In this document: one piece after another, positions 1-8,808 of the stretch | Layout of the letters: every line of letters starts with the position of its first letter | How positions within the stretch are numbered: the stretch's first letter is position 1 | Assembly: GCF_000220705.2 (NCBI RefSeq) | Contig: NZ_CP023202.1 | Coordinates: 4,030,001-4,094,000 of the forward strand | From: Streptomyces xinghaiensis S187 | Lineage (GTDB): Bacteria > Actinomycetota > Actinomycetes > Streptomycetales > Streptomycetaceae | Direction: 5' to 3' | DNA length: 64,000 bases | The notes under the pieces: generated by a model | What the model was told of the DNA's origin: nothing | Database searches by the model: none | Seen by the model: the letters and a program-made list of their open reading frames with translations, nothing else | Translations under genes and position numbers: made by a program

Positions 1-2315
1 CACCACGTGTAGGGGCGGGCCACGATCGCCAGCACCGACATCGCGATCAGGAACAGCGTCAGCGTCGCCGCGCTCGTCTCGGCGGCCAGCGCCCCCGGCC
101 CCGTGTAGTGGTGCCGGGCCAGCAGGTACGAGGTGAACGTCGCCGCCCCCGCGATGAGGCCGGCCGGGACGGCGTACCGCATCACCCGCCGGACGAAGTG
201 CGGTTGCGCCCGCTCCTTGTTGGGGGCGAGGGCCAGGAAGAAGGCCGGGATGCCGATGGTGAGTGACGAGATCAGCGTCAGATGCCGGGGCAGGAACGGG
301 TACGGCACCTGGGAGCTCACCACCAGGACCGCCAGCAGCACCGAGTAGACCGTCTTCGTCAGGAAGAGGGTCGCCACGCGCGTGATGTTGCCGATCACCC
401 GCCGCCCCTCGGCGACCACCGACGGCAGGGTGGCGAAGCTGTTGTTGAGCAGCACGATCTGGGCGACGGCCCGGGTGGCCTCCGAGCCGGAGCCCATGGA
501 GACGCCGATGTCGGCGTCCTTCAGGGCCAGGACGTCGTTCACGCCGTCACCCGTCATGGCCACGGTGTGGCCGCGGGACTGCAGGGCGCCCACCATGTCC
601 CGCTTCTGCTGCGGCGTGACGCGCCCGAAGACCGCGCCCTTCTCCAGCACCTCCGCCATGTCCTCCCGGTCCTCCGGCAGGCGGCGGGCGTCGACCGTGG
701 TCTCCGCGCCCGGGAGGCCGAGCTTGCCCGCGACCGCGCCCACGGACACGGCGTTGTCACCGGAGATGACCTTGGCGGCGACGTCCTGCTCCGCGAAGTA
801 CCGCAAGGTGTCCCGGGCGTCGGGACGCAGCCACTGTTCGAGGACGACCAGGGCGACGGGGTGCGCGCCGCGGCCCGCCTCCGGGTCGAGCAGCGGCTGC
901 CCAGTGCGGGCGAGCAGCAGCACGCGCAGCCCCTGCGTGTTGAGCTCGTCCACCGAGGCCAGCGCCGGATCACCGGCGGGCAGCAGCACGTCCGGCGCGC
1001 CCAGCAGCCAGGTGGTGGTGGCGCCGTCGGTGTCGGTGAGCGCCGCGCCGCAGTACTTGCGGGCGGAGGAGAACGGCAGCGTCTCGGTGTGCCGCCAGCC
1101 GTCCGGGGCGGGGCAGTGCCGGCCGACGGCCTGCAGGCTGGCGTTGGGCCGCGGGTCGCAGGCGCCGAGCGTGCCGAGGACGTGCCGCACCCGCTCCTCG
1201 CCGCTGCCGTCGAGGACGCGGATGCCGGTGACGTCCATGCCGCCCTCGGTGAGGGTGCCGGTCTTGTCCAGGCAGACGACGTCCACCCGGGCCAGCCCCT
1301 CGATGGCCGGCAGCTCCTGCACCAGGCACTGCTTGCGGCCCAGCCGTATGACACCGATCGCGAAGGCCACCGAGGTCAGCAGCACCAGGCCCTCGGGGAC
1401 CATCGGCACGATGCCGCCGACCATGCGGCGGACCGCCTCCCGCCAGTCGTGGTCCTGCACGAAGAGCTGGCTGACGACGAGCCCGATCGCGGCCGGGATC
1501 AGCATGTACGTGATGTATTTGAGGATCTGGCTGATGCCGCTCCGCAGCTCGGAGTGGACGAGGGTGAACCGCGAAGCCTCCTCGGCCAGTTGGGCCGCGT
1601 AGGCCTCCCGGCCGACCTTGGTGGCGGTGAAGGCGCCGGTGCCCGCGACCACGAAGCTGCCGGACATCACCGGGTCGCCGGGGCGCTTGAGGACGGGGTC
1701 GGCCTCGCCGGTGAGCAGCGACTCGTCGATCTCCAGCCCGTCCGCCTCGGCGACCTCGCCGTCGACGGGGCACTTGTCGCCGGGGCCGATCTCGACCAGA
1801 TCCCCGAGGACGATGTCACCCGTCCGCACCTCGGCGGAGTGGCCGTCGCGCCGGACGACCGGCCGGGCCTCGCTGATCACGGCGAGGTTGTCCAGGGTCT
1901 TCTTGGCGCGCAGTTCCTGGATGATGCCGATGGCGGTGTTGGCGATGATGACGAAGCCGAACAGGCCGTCCTGGATCGGGCCGACGATCAGGATGATCAG
2001 GAAGAGCACGCCGATGATCGCGTTGAAGCGCGTGAAGACGTTGGCCCGGACGATGTCGGCGGTCGAGCGCGAGGACCGCACCGGAACGTCGTTGACCTCG
2101 CCCGCCGCGATCCGCGCCGCCACCTCGGCGGCGGTCAGGCCGGGCAGCCCGGCGGGCGAGGCCGGGCCGGCGGGCGAGGCGGGAGGGGACGCGGTGGGTG
2201 CGGGTGCGGGCACCTGCGCGGTGCGCGCCGCGGTTCCGGCGGGAGGAGCCGGGGCGGCGGGGGCGGCGGTCCCCGGCTCCGGCTCTCCGATGTCGGTGGG
2301 GGAGCGATGCGTCAT
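1..2315 (-). CDS. HAD-IC family cation-translocating P-type ATPase (3' part beyond window)
   Basis: Integral membrane ATPase that pumps a cation using a phospho-aspartate intermediate. About 771 residues are visible; the C-terminal membrane region runs off the left edge. The ATG at 2315 opens a Pro/Ala-rich N-terminus. An LTGEAD actuator motif lies near residue 200, an M4-type PMVPEGL motif near residue 325, the phosphorylation motif LDKTGTLT near residue 348 and the hinge GDGVNDV near residue 588. No CPC motif or N-terminal heavy-metal domain is seen, which argues against a copper/zinc pump. The VPEGL signature is of the kind found in actinobacterial CtpE-like (calcium-type) pumps. That substrate is an inference. 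It lies 42 bp downstream of the DUF2530 gene on the same strand and is probably co-transcribed with it. Confidence 0.9.
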   Translation of the reverse strand, partial: MTHRSPTDIGEPEPGTAAPAAPAPPAGTAARTAQVPAPAPTASPPASPAGPASPAGLPGLTAAEVAARIAAGEVNDVPVRSSRSTADIVRANVFTRFNAIIGVLFLIILIVGPIQDGLFGFVIIANTAIGIIQELRAKKTLDNLAVISEARPVVRRDGHSAEVRTGDIVLGDLVEIGPGDKCPVDGEVAEADGLEIDESLLTGEADPVLKRPGDPVMSGSFVVAGTGAFTATKVGREAYAAQLAEEASRFTLVHSELRSGISQILKYITYMLIPAAIGLVVSQLFVQDHDWREAVRRMVGGIVPMVPEGLVLLTSVAFAIGVIRLGRKQCLVQELPAIEGLARVDVVCLDKTGTLTEGGMDVTGIRVLDGSGEERVRHVLGTLGACDPRPNASLQAVGRHCPAPDGWRHTETLPFSSARKYCGAALTDTDGATTTWLLGAPDVLLPAGDPALASVDELNTQGLRVLLLARTGQPLLDPEAGRGAHPVALVVLEQWLRPDARDTLRYFAEQDVAAKVISGDNAVSVGAVAGKLGLPGAETTVDARRLPEDREDMAEVLEKGAVFGRVTPQQKRDMVGALQSRGHTVAMTGDGVNDVLALKDADIGVSMGSGSEATRAVAQIVLLNNSFATLPSVVAEGRRVIGNITRVATLFLTKTVYSVLLAVLVVSSQVPYPFLPRHLTLISSLTIGIPAFFLALAPNKERAQPHFVRRVMRYAVPAGLIAGAATFTSYLLARHHYTGPGALAAETSAATLTLFLIAMSVLAIVARPYTW

Positions 2316-2357
2316 GCGGAAGACGGTACGGGGGCGAACGGCTCCCGCGCCGCCGGG

Positions 2358-2648
2358 TCACCGGGAATCGGGGGAACCTCCGGGCTCCGCGCCGCCGGGG
2401 TCCTCCTCCGCCGTGCGGCGGAGGGCGGCCTCGCGGCCACGGACGTAGTGGATGCCGTAGAGGCCGAGCCCGCCCCCGGCGAGGCAGGTCCACAGCCACC
2501 ACAGCAGCCCCTGTCCCTCGAACCAGCGGTAGAAGGGGATCTGGACCAGGAACATCACGAACCACAGGACGGTGCCGCCGGTCACGACGGCGACGACGTT
2601 CCCCTCCAGCGGCTCCGGTGCCTCCCGTGTGGGAGTCCACTTGCCCAT
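2358..2648 (-). CDS. DUF2530 domain-containing membrane protein
   Basis: A 96-residue protein with two predicted membrane helices (about residues 21-39 and 46-65) between a charged N-terminus starting MGKWTPTREAPEPLEG and an acidic/Gly-rich tail. The conserved block GGTVLW...WWLWTC...GLYGIHYVRGRE matches the DUF2530 family, a small actinobacterial membrane protein of unknown function. The ATG is well placed, and coding bias and length fit the family. It precedes the P-type ATPase on the same strand and is divergent from the purine permease, so a shared control region lies at 2649-2986. No biochemical role can be assigned. Confidence 0.85.
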   Translation of the reverse strand: MGKWTPTREAPEPLEGNVVAVVTGGTVLWFVMFLVQIPFYRWFEGQGLLWWLWTCLAGGGLGLYGIHYVRGREAALRRTAEEDPGGAEPGGSPDSR

Positions 2649-2828
2649 CGTTCCCCGTTCCTGCTGACTGCTGCGGTGTCGTTGTCCTGCCGGCCGCCGA
2701 CGAGCTTCTGCGCTTCCGCCGCCGGTGGTGTGGCGCCGGTGTGCGGCGCCGGTGGTGCGGCGCCGGTCAGTCTATGCGGCCGCCGACGGCGGTTCCGGGA
2801 CGGCCGCCCCGGGCGTTCTACGCGCGAA

Positions 2829-2858
2829 GATTGGCTATCCGAAGCTTATGTATTCATA
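2829..2858 (+). promoter_or_regulatory. possible promoter of the purine permease
   Basis: Within the divergent gap 2649-2986, an unusually AT-rich stretch contains TTGGCT (2829-2834), an 18-nt spacer and CATACT (2853-2858), an acceptable housekeeping -35/-10 pair facing the permease. The leader to the ATG at 2987 would be about 120 nt. Nothing else is recognisable in the gap. Confidence 0.3.
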
Positions 2859-2986
2859 CTGAATCGGTCCGGAGTTGACTCGTTTCTTTCGTAGCTTCAC
2901 CCAACCCGGCCTCCCGCTCGTCAACGGTCCTGCCCGGCCGGCCGACCGCGCCGCCACAGACCCCGTCCTCCCCCTGAGGTCCTGTC

Positions 2987-4447
2987 ATGCCTTCCCCGGC
3001 CACCACCCCGGTCGACCAGCAGCCGCCCGCGCGACCCGCAAACGGCCTCGACCGCTTCTTCAAGCTCTCCGAGCGCGGAACCGGTGTCTCCCGCGAGATC
3101 CGGGGCGGCCTGGCGACCTTCTTCGCCATGGCCTACATCGTCGTACTGAACCCGATCATCCTGGGGTCCGGCACGGACAAGTTCGGGCATCAGCTGGACG
3201 CCGGGCAGCTCGTCACCGCCACCGCGCTGATCGCCGGCCTGACCACGATCCTGATGGGCCTCATCGGCAACGTCCCGATCGCCCTCGCCGCCGGCCTGGG
3301 CATCAACGCGGTGGTCTCCCTCCAGCTCGCACCCGTCATGAGCTGGCCGGACGCGATGGGCATGGTGGTCCTCGCGGGTCTGGTGCTGATGATCCTCGTC
3401 GCCTCCGGTCTGCGGCAGCGGGTCCTGGACGCCATCCCGAACGGTCTGCGCCGGTCGATCGCGATCGGCATCGGCCTCTTCATCACCCTCATCGGTCTGG
3501 TGGACGCCGGTTTCGTCACCCGTAACCCGGACGACGCCCACACCACCGTGCCGCTCGGCCTCGGTGTCGGCGGACGGCTGGAGGGCTGGCCGGTACTGGT
3601 CTTCGTGCTCGGCCTCGCGCTGACGTTCGTCCTGGTCATCCGCCGCACCAAGGGCGCGATCCTGCTGAGCATCGCCGCGATGACGGTCCTCGCCCTGATC
3701 ATCAACGCCGTCGCCGACATACCGAAGGGCGCCTGGGGCCTCACCGCGCCCGAGCTGCCCGACTCCGTCGTGAGCACCCCCGACTTCGGGCTGATCGGCG
3801 AGGTGAGCCTCTTCGGCGGCTTCTCGGAGGTCGGCGTGCTCACCGGCTCGCTCTTCGTCTTCACCGTGCTGCTGTCCGGCTTCTTCGACGCGATGGGCAC
3901 CATCATCGGCGTCTCCGAGGAGGCGAAGCTCACCAGCAAGGACGGCCAGGTCCCGCGGATGGGCCGGATCCTGATGGTGGACGGAGCGGCCGTCGCGGCG
4001 GGCGGCTTCGGCTCCGCCTCGGCCAACACCTGCTTTGTGGAGTCCACCGCGGGCGTCGGCGAGGGCGCCCGCACGGGGCTCGCCAACCTCGTGACCGGCG
4101 GCCTCTTCCTGCTGGCCCTGGTCTTCACCCCGCTCGCGCTGATCGTGCCGTCCCAGGCGGCCACTCCGGCGCTGGTCGTCGTCGGCTTCCTGATCATGAT
4201 GGCCAACATCCGCTCCATCGAGTGGGACGACCCCACCATCGCGGCCCCCGCCTTCCTGACGATGATCGCGATGCCGTTCACCTACAGCATCACCAACGGC
4301 ATCGGCCTCGGCGTGCTGGCGTTCATCCTGCTGCGGGCGGCCACCGGCAAGTTCCGCACCGTGCCGTGGCTGCTCAACGTCGTCGGCCTGTGCTTCCTCG
4401 TCTACTTCCTGCTCAGCCCCATCGAGCAGGCCCTCGGCATCGGCTGA
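2987..4447 (+). CDS. NCS2 family purine permease (AzgA/PbuG type)
   Basis: Multi-pass uptake permease for hypoxanthine/guanine/adenine-type purines in the cytoplasmic membrane. The 486-residue length suits AzgA-type members, with about 12-13 hydrophobic segments. Visible signatures are an N-terminal GLATFFAMAYIVVLNP segment, GLGINAVVSLQLA, the FFDAMGTIIGVSEEA segment and SANTCFVESTAGVGEGARTGL, the equivalent of the substrate-site loop of AzgA/PbuG. The ATG at 2987 follows the divergent promoter region and gives a short polar N-terminus before the first conserved residues. A strong hairpin at 4533-4563 follows the gene. The exact purine specificity cannot be read from the sequence. Confidence 0.92.
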   Translation: MPSPATTPVDQQPPARPANGLDRFFKLSERGTGVSREIRGGLATFFAMAYIVVLNPIILGSGTDKFGHQLDAGQLVTATALIAGLTTILMGLIGNVPIALAAGLGINAVVSLQLAPVMSWPDAMGMVVLAGLVLMILVASGLRQRVLDAIPNGLRRSIAIGIGLFITLIGLVDAGFVTRNPDDAHTTVPLGLGVGGRLEGWPVLVFVLGLALTFVLVIRRTKGAILLSIAAMTVLALIINAVADIPKGAWGLTAPELPDSVVSTPDFGLIGEVSLFGGFSEVGVLTGSLFVFTVLLSGFFDAMGTIIGVSEEAKLTSKDGQVPRMGRILMVDGAAVAAGGFGSASANTCFVESTAGVGEGARTGLANLVTGGLFLLALVFTPLALIVPSQAATPALVVVGFLIMMANIRSIEWDDPTIAAPAFLTMIAMPFTYSITNGIGLGVLAFILLRAATGKFRTVPWLLNVVGLCFLVYFLLSPIEQALGIG

Positions 4448-4532
4448 CACCCCGGCCGACCGGGCCGGTCCGCGACCCCGCCGCTCCGGCAGCCGGCCTC
4501 CCCGGCCCGGCGCGGCCCGCGCCCCGGCTCCC

Positions 4533-4563
4533 CAGCGCCCGGAACCACGAGTTCCGGGCGCTG
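4533..4563 (+). terminator. intrinsic-type hairpin after the purine permease
   Basis: Perfect 13-bp stem CAGCGCCCGGAAC / GTTCCGGGCGCTG (4533-4545 with 4551-4563) around a 5-nt loop, between the permease stop and the MarR gene. No T-run follows, as is usual for Streptomyces terminators. Confidence 0.7.
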
Positions 4564-4646
4564 TGGCGTTCCCGGGGGAGGGTGCGCGGCACACTGCCGT
4601 CAGCCATTCGGCGGAGCATCTGTTGGCTTCCTCACCCCGGCTGTAT

Positions 4647-4672
4647 TTAGCTAGGGTAATGAGTTACGCTAA
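4647..4672. promoter_or_regulatory. imperfect inverted repeat over the MarR-gene -10 region
   Basis: An AT-rich island just before the MarR ATG holds TTAGC (4647-4651) facing GCTAA (4668-4672), with a nested GTAA/TTAC pair. A TAGGGT -10-like hexamer (4652-4657) sits inside it, 20 bp from the ATG. This is where an autoregulatory MarR operator would be expected. The two halves are unequally spaced, so the call is tentative. Confidence 0.4.
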
Positions 4673-4677
4673 CAAAC

Positions 4678-5115
4678 ATGTCGGATCTGTCCCTCGGCGA
4701 CGACGCGGTCGCCGTGAACTCCCTGCGCTCCGGCGTGATGCGCCTCTCCCGCAGACTCAAGCACCAGCGGGTCGACGAGTCGCTCAGCCCCACCGAGATG
4801 TCCGTCCTCGGCACGCTCGCCCGCTGCGGCAGCGCCACCCCCGGCGAACTGGCCCGCAAGGAGCACGTACAGCCGCCGTCGATGACCCGCATCGTGGCCC
4901 TGCTCGAAGCCAAGGGACTCGTCCGGCTGGAGCCCCATCCGGACGACCGCCGCCAGAAGGTGGTCACCCGGACCGAACGGGCCGAGTCGATGCTGGAGGA
5001 GAGCCGCCGCAAGCGCAACGCCTGGCTGGCCGAGCTCTGCGAGGGCCTCACCGACGAGGAATGGGCCACACTCCGCGCGGCCGCGCCCGTCCTGGAGAAG
5101 CTCGCCGAGACCTAG
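4678..5115 (+). CDS. MarR family transcriptional regulator
   Basis: A 145-residue winged-helix DNA-binding protein. The MarR fold is visible as LSPTEMSVLGTLARCGSATPGELARKE followed by the recognition helix in PPSMTRIVALLEAKGLVR and the wing DDRRQKVV, then a C-terminal dimerisation helix. The ATG at 4678 has almost no leader and no strong ribosome site, so the mRNA may be nearly leaderless. It lies upstream of and codirectional with an MFS exporter (164-bp gap), the usual pairing in which MarR represses an efflux gene. Its ligand is unknown. Confidence 0.9.
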   Translation: MSDLSLGDDAVAVNSLRSGVMRLSRRLKHQRVDESLSPTEMSVLGTLARCGSATPGELARKEHVQPPSMTRIVALLEAKGLVRLEPHPDDRRQKVVTRTERAESMLEESRRKRNAWLAELCEGLTDEEWATLRAAAPVLEKLAET

Positions 5116-5279
5116 TGCCGCACGGTCCCGGCCCGCCGAGGCCCACGGCATCCGCCCGGAAGCCCGGAAGCCCGGAAGCCCCCGGACGCACGGGGACCCG
5201 CCGGGGACGGCCGCACGTGACCGAGGACCGCCGAGGACCGCCGAAGACCTGCTGAAGACCGCTGAGGAGGCGACGCAGT

Positions 5280-6671
5280 TTGAGTACGGGACCCGGAGCA
5301 CACTCCGCACCCGTTCCCGACCCCGACCCCACCCCCGAGCCCGACCCCGCCGCCGCACCCGCGAACGGTGCCGCCGAACGGCGAGGCATGTTCAGCTCGC
5401 TGCGCATCCGCAACTACCGGCTCTTCGCCGGCGGCCAGATGGTGTCCAACACCGGCACCTGGATGCAGCGCATCGCCCAGGACTGGCTGGTCCTCACCCT
5501 CACCGGCTCCTCCGCGGCCGTCGGCATCACCACCGCCCTGCAGTTCCTGCCCATGCTGCTGCTGGGCCTCTACGGCGGTGTGATCGCCGACCGGCTCCCC
5601 AAGCGGCGGCTGCTCCTGGTGACCCAGAGCGCCATGGGCCTCACCGGCCTGGCTCTCGCCGCCCTGACCCTCTCCGGGCACGTCCAGGTGTGGCACGTCT
5701 ATCTCATGGCCCTGCTGCTCGGGCTGGCCACCGTCGTCGACAACCCGGCCCGGCAGGCCTTCGTCGCCGAGATGGTCGGGCCGCGCGATCTCCGCAACGC
5801 CGTCAGCCTCAACTCGGCCAACTTCCAGTCCGCCCGGCTCGTCGGCCCCGCCGTCGCCGGTGTGCTGATCAGCGCCGTGGGCAGCGGCTGGGCCTTCCTG
5901 GCCAACGGACTGTCCTTCCTCGCGCCCATAGCCGCGCTGCTGCTCATGCGCCGGGACGACCTCCACGAGGTCGAGCCCGCCCCCCGCGGCAAGGGCCAGC
6001 TCCGGGACGGGCTGCGCCATGTCGCCGGGCGCCCCGAACTCCTCTGGCCGATCGTCCTCGTCGGCTTCATCGGCACCTTCGGCTTCAACTTCCCGATCTG
6101 GCTGACCGCCTTCGTCGACGAGGTCTTCCACGGCGACGCCGGCACCTACGGCCTGCTCAACACCCTGATGGCCGCCGGTTCCCTGGCCGGCGCCCTGCTC
6201 GCCGCCCGCCGCGGCACCTCGCGGCTGCGGCTGCTGGTCGGCGCGGCGCTCCTCTTCGGCCTGCTGGAGATCACCGCGGCCGCGGCCCCCGTCTTCTGGC
6301 TCTTCGCGCTGCTGCTGGTGCCGATCGGCATGTTCGGCATGACGATCAACGTCACCGCCAACTCCACCGTGCAGCTCGCGGCCGACCCGGCCATGCGGGG
6401 CCGGGTGATGAGCCTGTACATGATGGTCTTCATGGGCGGTACGCCCCTGGGAGCCCCGCTCGTCGGCTGGATCACCGACGCCTACGGAGCGCGCATCGGC
6501 TTCCTCGCGGGCGGCCTGATCTCCGCCGGCGCGGCGCTCGCCGTCGGGCTGATGCTGGCCCGGATCGGCGGACTGCGGCTCAAGATCGATCTGCACCGGG
6601 GACGGCCCCGGGTGGCCTTCGTCGAACGCGCCCCGCGGAAGAAGGAGAAGCAGCTGGCCGCGATGGTGTGA
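5280..6671 (+). CDS. MFS transporter (MFS_3/EntS-like exporter)
   Basis: A 463-residue major facilitator with 12 predicted helices after a Pro/Asp-rich N-terminal tail of about 36 residues. LRIRNYRLFAGGQMVSNTGTWMQRIAQDW is the typical helix-1 region of the MFS_3/EntS branch, and the loop-2 motif GVIADRLPKRRLL follows helix 2. A Lys-rich C-terminus ends the protein. The start is a TTG at 5280 preceded by GGAGG (5266-5270). An internal ATG at 5388 would remove the tail and is an alternative. Proton-driven drug or siderophore export is the likely role, under the preceding MarR gene. The substrate is unknown. Confidence 0.9.
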   Translation: MSTGPGAHSAPVPDPDPTPEPDPAAAPANGAAERRGMFSSLRIRNYRLFAGGQMVSNTGTWMQRIAQDWLVLTLTGSSAAVGITTALQFLPMLLLGLYGGVIADRLPKRRLLLVTQSAMGLTGLALAALTLSGHVQVWHVYLMALLLGLATVVDNPARQAFVAEMVGPRDLRNAVSLNSANFQSARLVGPAVAGVLISAVGSGWAFLANGLSFLAPIAALLLMRRDDLHEVEPAPRGKGQLRDGLRHVAGRPELLWPIVLVGFIGTFGFNFPIWLTAFVDEVFHGDAGTYGLLNTLMAAGSLAGALLAARRGTSRLRLLVGAALLFGLLEITAAAAPVFWLFALLLVPIGMFGMTINVTANSTVQLAADPAMRGRVMSLYMMVFMGGTPLGAPLVGWITDAYGARIGFLAGGLISAGAALAVGLMLARIGGLRLKIDLHRGRPRVAFVERAPRKKEKQLAAMV

Positions 6672-6769
6672 GCGGCGGGCCGGGGCGCGCCGACCGGGGC
6701 ACGGAGGCCGGCCGCCGCCGTCCCCCGGCCCTGGCTTCCCCGGACCCGGCCCCGGGTGACACTGGTCCC

Positions 6770-7531
6770 ATGAGACTCTTCGCCGCCGTGGTCCCGCCGA
6801 TGCCGGTGGCCGGTGAGCTCGCCGAGGCCGTGGCCGGGCTCCGGGAGCTGCCGGGTGCCGACCGGCTGCGCTGGACCCGGCGGCACGGCTGGCACTTCAC
6901 CCTCGCCTTCTACGGCGAGGTGGCCGAGGAACCGCTGCCGGATCTGCACCGGCGCCTCGCCCGCGCCGCGCACCGGCACCGCGCGTACGAGCTGAGCCTG
7001 GCCGGAGGCGGCCGCTTCGGGCACCGGGCCCTGTGGGCCGGGGCCACCGGGGACGTCCGGGCGATGGCCCGGCTCGCCGCCACGGCCGTCGCCGCCGGCC
7101 GCCGGGCGGGCATCCCGATGAAGGACGAGCACCCGGGCTTCACCCCGCACCTGACGCTGGCCCGCGGCCACGCCCGTGGCCGCCGCCGCGGGCGCGGCGG
7201 CCGGGGCGGCGACGGCGACGACGGCGGCCACCGCGGCGACGGTCACGATGCCGGCGGCGGCCGGGACGTGGACCTGCGCCCGTACGTCGAGGCGCTGGCG
7301 GACTTCGCGGGCAGCCCCTGGACCGTCTCCGAACTGGCGCTGATCCGCAGCCATCCGCCCGCCCCCGGCCTGCCGGGCGCCCAGCCGCACTACGAGACGG
7401 TGGCCCTCTGGCCGCTGGGCCGGGCGGAGACCGGGCCGCGGCCGGACCGGGAGGCCGCACCCGGGGGGCCCGCCGCCGGGCCCCGCACGGCACCGGAGCC
7501 CGCCCCCGGCGCCGCGGAAGGGCAGGGCTAA
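6770..7531 (+). CDS. thpR: RNA 2',3'-cyclic phosphodiesterase (2H superfamily)
   Basis: Cytoplasmic 2H phosphoesterase (formerly 2'-5' RNA ligase), which hydrolyses RNA 2',3'-cyclic phosphodiester ends. The two hallmark HxTx motifs are visible, HFTL at residues 42-45 and HLTL at 127-130. The start ATG at 6770 gives MRLFAAVVPP, the normal N-terminus of the family. At 253 residues it is longer than the usual ~180. The extra length is a Gly/Arg/His/Asp-rich insert after the second motif (about 133-165) and a Pro/Ala-rich tail. It follows the MFS gene by 98 bp. Confidence 0.87.
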   Translation: MRLFAAVVPPMPVAGELAEAVAGLRELPGADRLRWTRRHGWHFTLAFYGEVAEEPLPDLHRRLARAAHRHRAYELSLAGGGRFGHRALWAGATGDVRAMARLAATAVAAGRRAGIPMKDEHPGFTPHLTLARGHARGRRRGRGGRGGDGDDGGHRGDGHDAGGGRDVDLRPYVEALADFAGSPWTVSELALIRSHPPAPGLPGAQPHYETVALWPLGRAETGPRPDREAAPGGPAAGPRTAPEPAPGAAEGQG

Positions 7532-7540
7532 CCTCGGGGA

Positions 7541-7627
7541 ATGGACCCCAGGACCAGAACCCTGATCGTCAGCGGCACGCTGGTGCTGATGCTCGTCGTC
7601 GTCGCCGTGGCGGCCGTGCTGCGCTGA
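7541..7627 (+). CDS. 28-residue single-helix membrane peptide
   Basis: A tiny gene starting 9 bp after the phosphodiesterase stop. It has a polar start (MDPRTRT), one hydrophobic helix (about residues 8-26) and a final Arg. CTCGGGG before the ATG could act as a weak ribosome site. Small one-helix peptides beside exporters are known in Streptomyces, and the MFS gene is two genes upstream. I do not recognise a family. The short coding run with consistent G/C third positions and a plausible membrane helix supports it as a real gene, but only moderately. Confidence 0.55.
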   Translation: MDPRTRTLIVSGTLVLMLVVVAVAAVLR

Positions 7628-7699
7628 GCGGGCACGGCCGCCACGGGCGTCACGGCCGCCACACCCGCCGCCGGCCGGCTCCGGCGCGGTCCCGAGACG

Positions 7700-8695
7700 T
7701 CACCAGGCGAACGCCTCCGGCGACGGGCCCGGGCCCGGGAAGATCTCGTCCAGTGAGGCGAGCACCTCGTCCGTGAGCGTCAGTCCGGCGGCCCGCACCG
7801 CCGAGGCCAGCTGGTCCGCCGTGCGCGGGCCGACGATCGGGCCGGTCACGCCGGGGCGGGTGAGCAGCCAGGCCAGCGCCACCTCGCCCGGCTCCAGACC
7901 GTGCCGGTCGAGCAGGTCCTCGTACCGCTGGATCTGCTCGCGCTGCCGCGGGTCCTTGAGCGCGTCGGCGGCCCGCCCGGAGGCGGCGCGGCGGTTGCCG
8001 CCCTCCTGCTCCTTGCGGATCGCGCCGCCGAGCAGCCCGCCGTGGAGCGGCGACCAGGCGATGACCCCGAGGCCGTACTCCCGGGCGGCCGGGACGACCT
8101 CCATCTCGGCGCGGCGCTCGCAGAGGTTGTACAGGCACTGTTCGCTGACCAGCCCGAGGCGGCCGTGGCGCGCGGCGGTCTCGTTGGCCTGGGCGATGTT
8201 CCAGCCCGCGAAGTTGGACGACCCCACGTAGAGGATCTTGCCCTGCCGGACGAGGACGTCCATCGCCTGCCAGATCTCGTCCCACGGGGTGTCCCGGTCG
8301 ACGTGGTGGAACTGGTAGAGGTCGATGTGGTCGGTGCCGAGCCGCTTGAGGCTGGCGTCCACGGCCCGGCGGATGTTGAGGGCCGAGAGCTTGTCGTGGT
8401 TCGGCCAGGCGGGACCGTCGAGCCCCATGTTGCCGTAGACCTTGGTGGCGAGGACGACCTTGTCGCGGCGGTCGCCGCCCCGGGCGAACCAGCTGCCGAG
8501 GATCTCCTCGGTGCGGCCCTTGTTCTCGCCCCAGCCGTAGACGTTGGCGGTGTCGAAGAAGTTGATGCCCGCGTCGAGAGCGGCGTCCATGATCGCGTGG
8601 CTCTCGGCCTCGTCGGTGGTGGGGCCGAAGTTCATCGTGCCGAGAACCAGGCGGCTGACCTTGAGTCCGGTGCGTCCGAGTTGCGTGTACTCCAT
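7700..8695 (-). CDS. aldo/keto reductase
   Basis: A 331-residue NADPH-dependent oxidoreductase of the AKR superfamily (TIM barrel). The catalytic tetrad is visible: Asp and Tyr in FFDTANVYGWGENKGRTEE, Lys in VVLATKVYG and His in DLYQFHHVD. C-terminal nucleotide-binding residues lie in GPIVGPRTADQLASAV. The ATG at 8695 (MEYTQLGRTGLKVS) is the standard family start. A carbonyl substrate cannot be assigned; members of this branch act on aldehydes or sugars. It is transcribed away from the SGNH hydrolase on the same strand, with a 113-bp gap between them. Confidence 0.92.
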   Translation of the reverse strand: MEYTQLGRTGLKVSRLVLGTMNFGPTTDEAESHAIMDAALDAGINFFDTANVYGWGENKGRTEEILGSWFARGGDRRDKVVLATKVYGNMGLDGPAWPNHDKLSALNIRRAVDASLKRLGTDHIDLYQFHHVDRDTPWDEIWQAMDVLVRQGKILYVGSSNFAGWNIAQANETAARHGRLGLVSEQCLYNLCERRAEMEVVPAAREYGLGVIAWSPLHGGLLGGAIRKEQEGGNRRAASGRAADALKDPRQREQIQRYEDLLDRHGLEPGEVALAWLLTRPGVTGPIVGPRTADQLASAVRAAGLTLTDEVLASLDEIFPGPGPSPEAFAW

Positions 8696-8808
8696 GACCA
8701 CCAGCCAACGCCTTGGAGTGCGCTCGAAGCAAGGACGGCACTCGGCCCGCCGCGCCCCGTCCGTGTCCCGTCGCGCCTGGTCCGGGCCCGATCCGGGTCC
8801 GAACCCGG

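Noticed and set aside
282..2894. 870-codon plus-strand frame over the P-type ATPase
   Set aside because: It is antisense to a gene with all P-type ATPase motifs and encodes only His/Arg/Asp/Gly-rich nonsense.
4647..4672. Iron-box (DmdR/DtxR) site before the MarR gene
   Set aside because: TTAGC..TAGGG resembles half of TTAGGTTAGGCTAACC but needs a one-base deletion, and the second half does not fit. A MarR operator is simpler.
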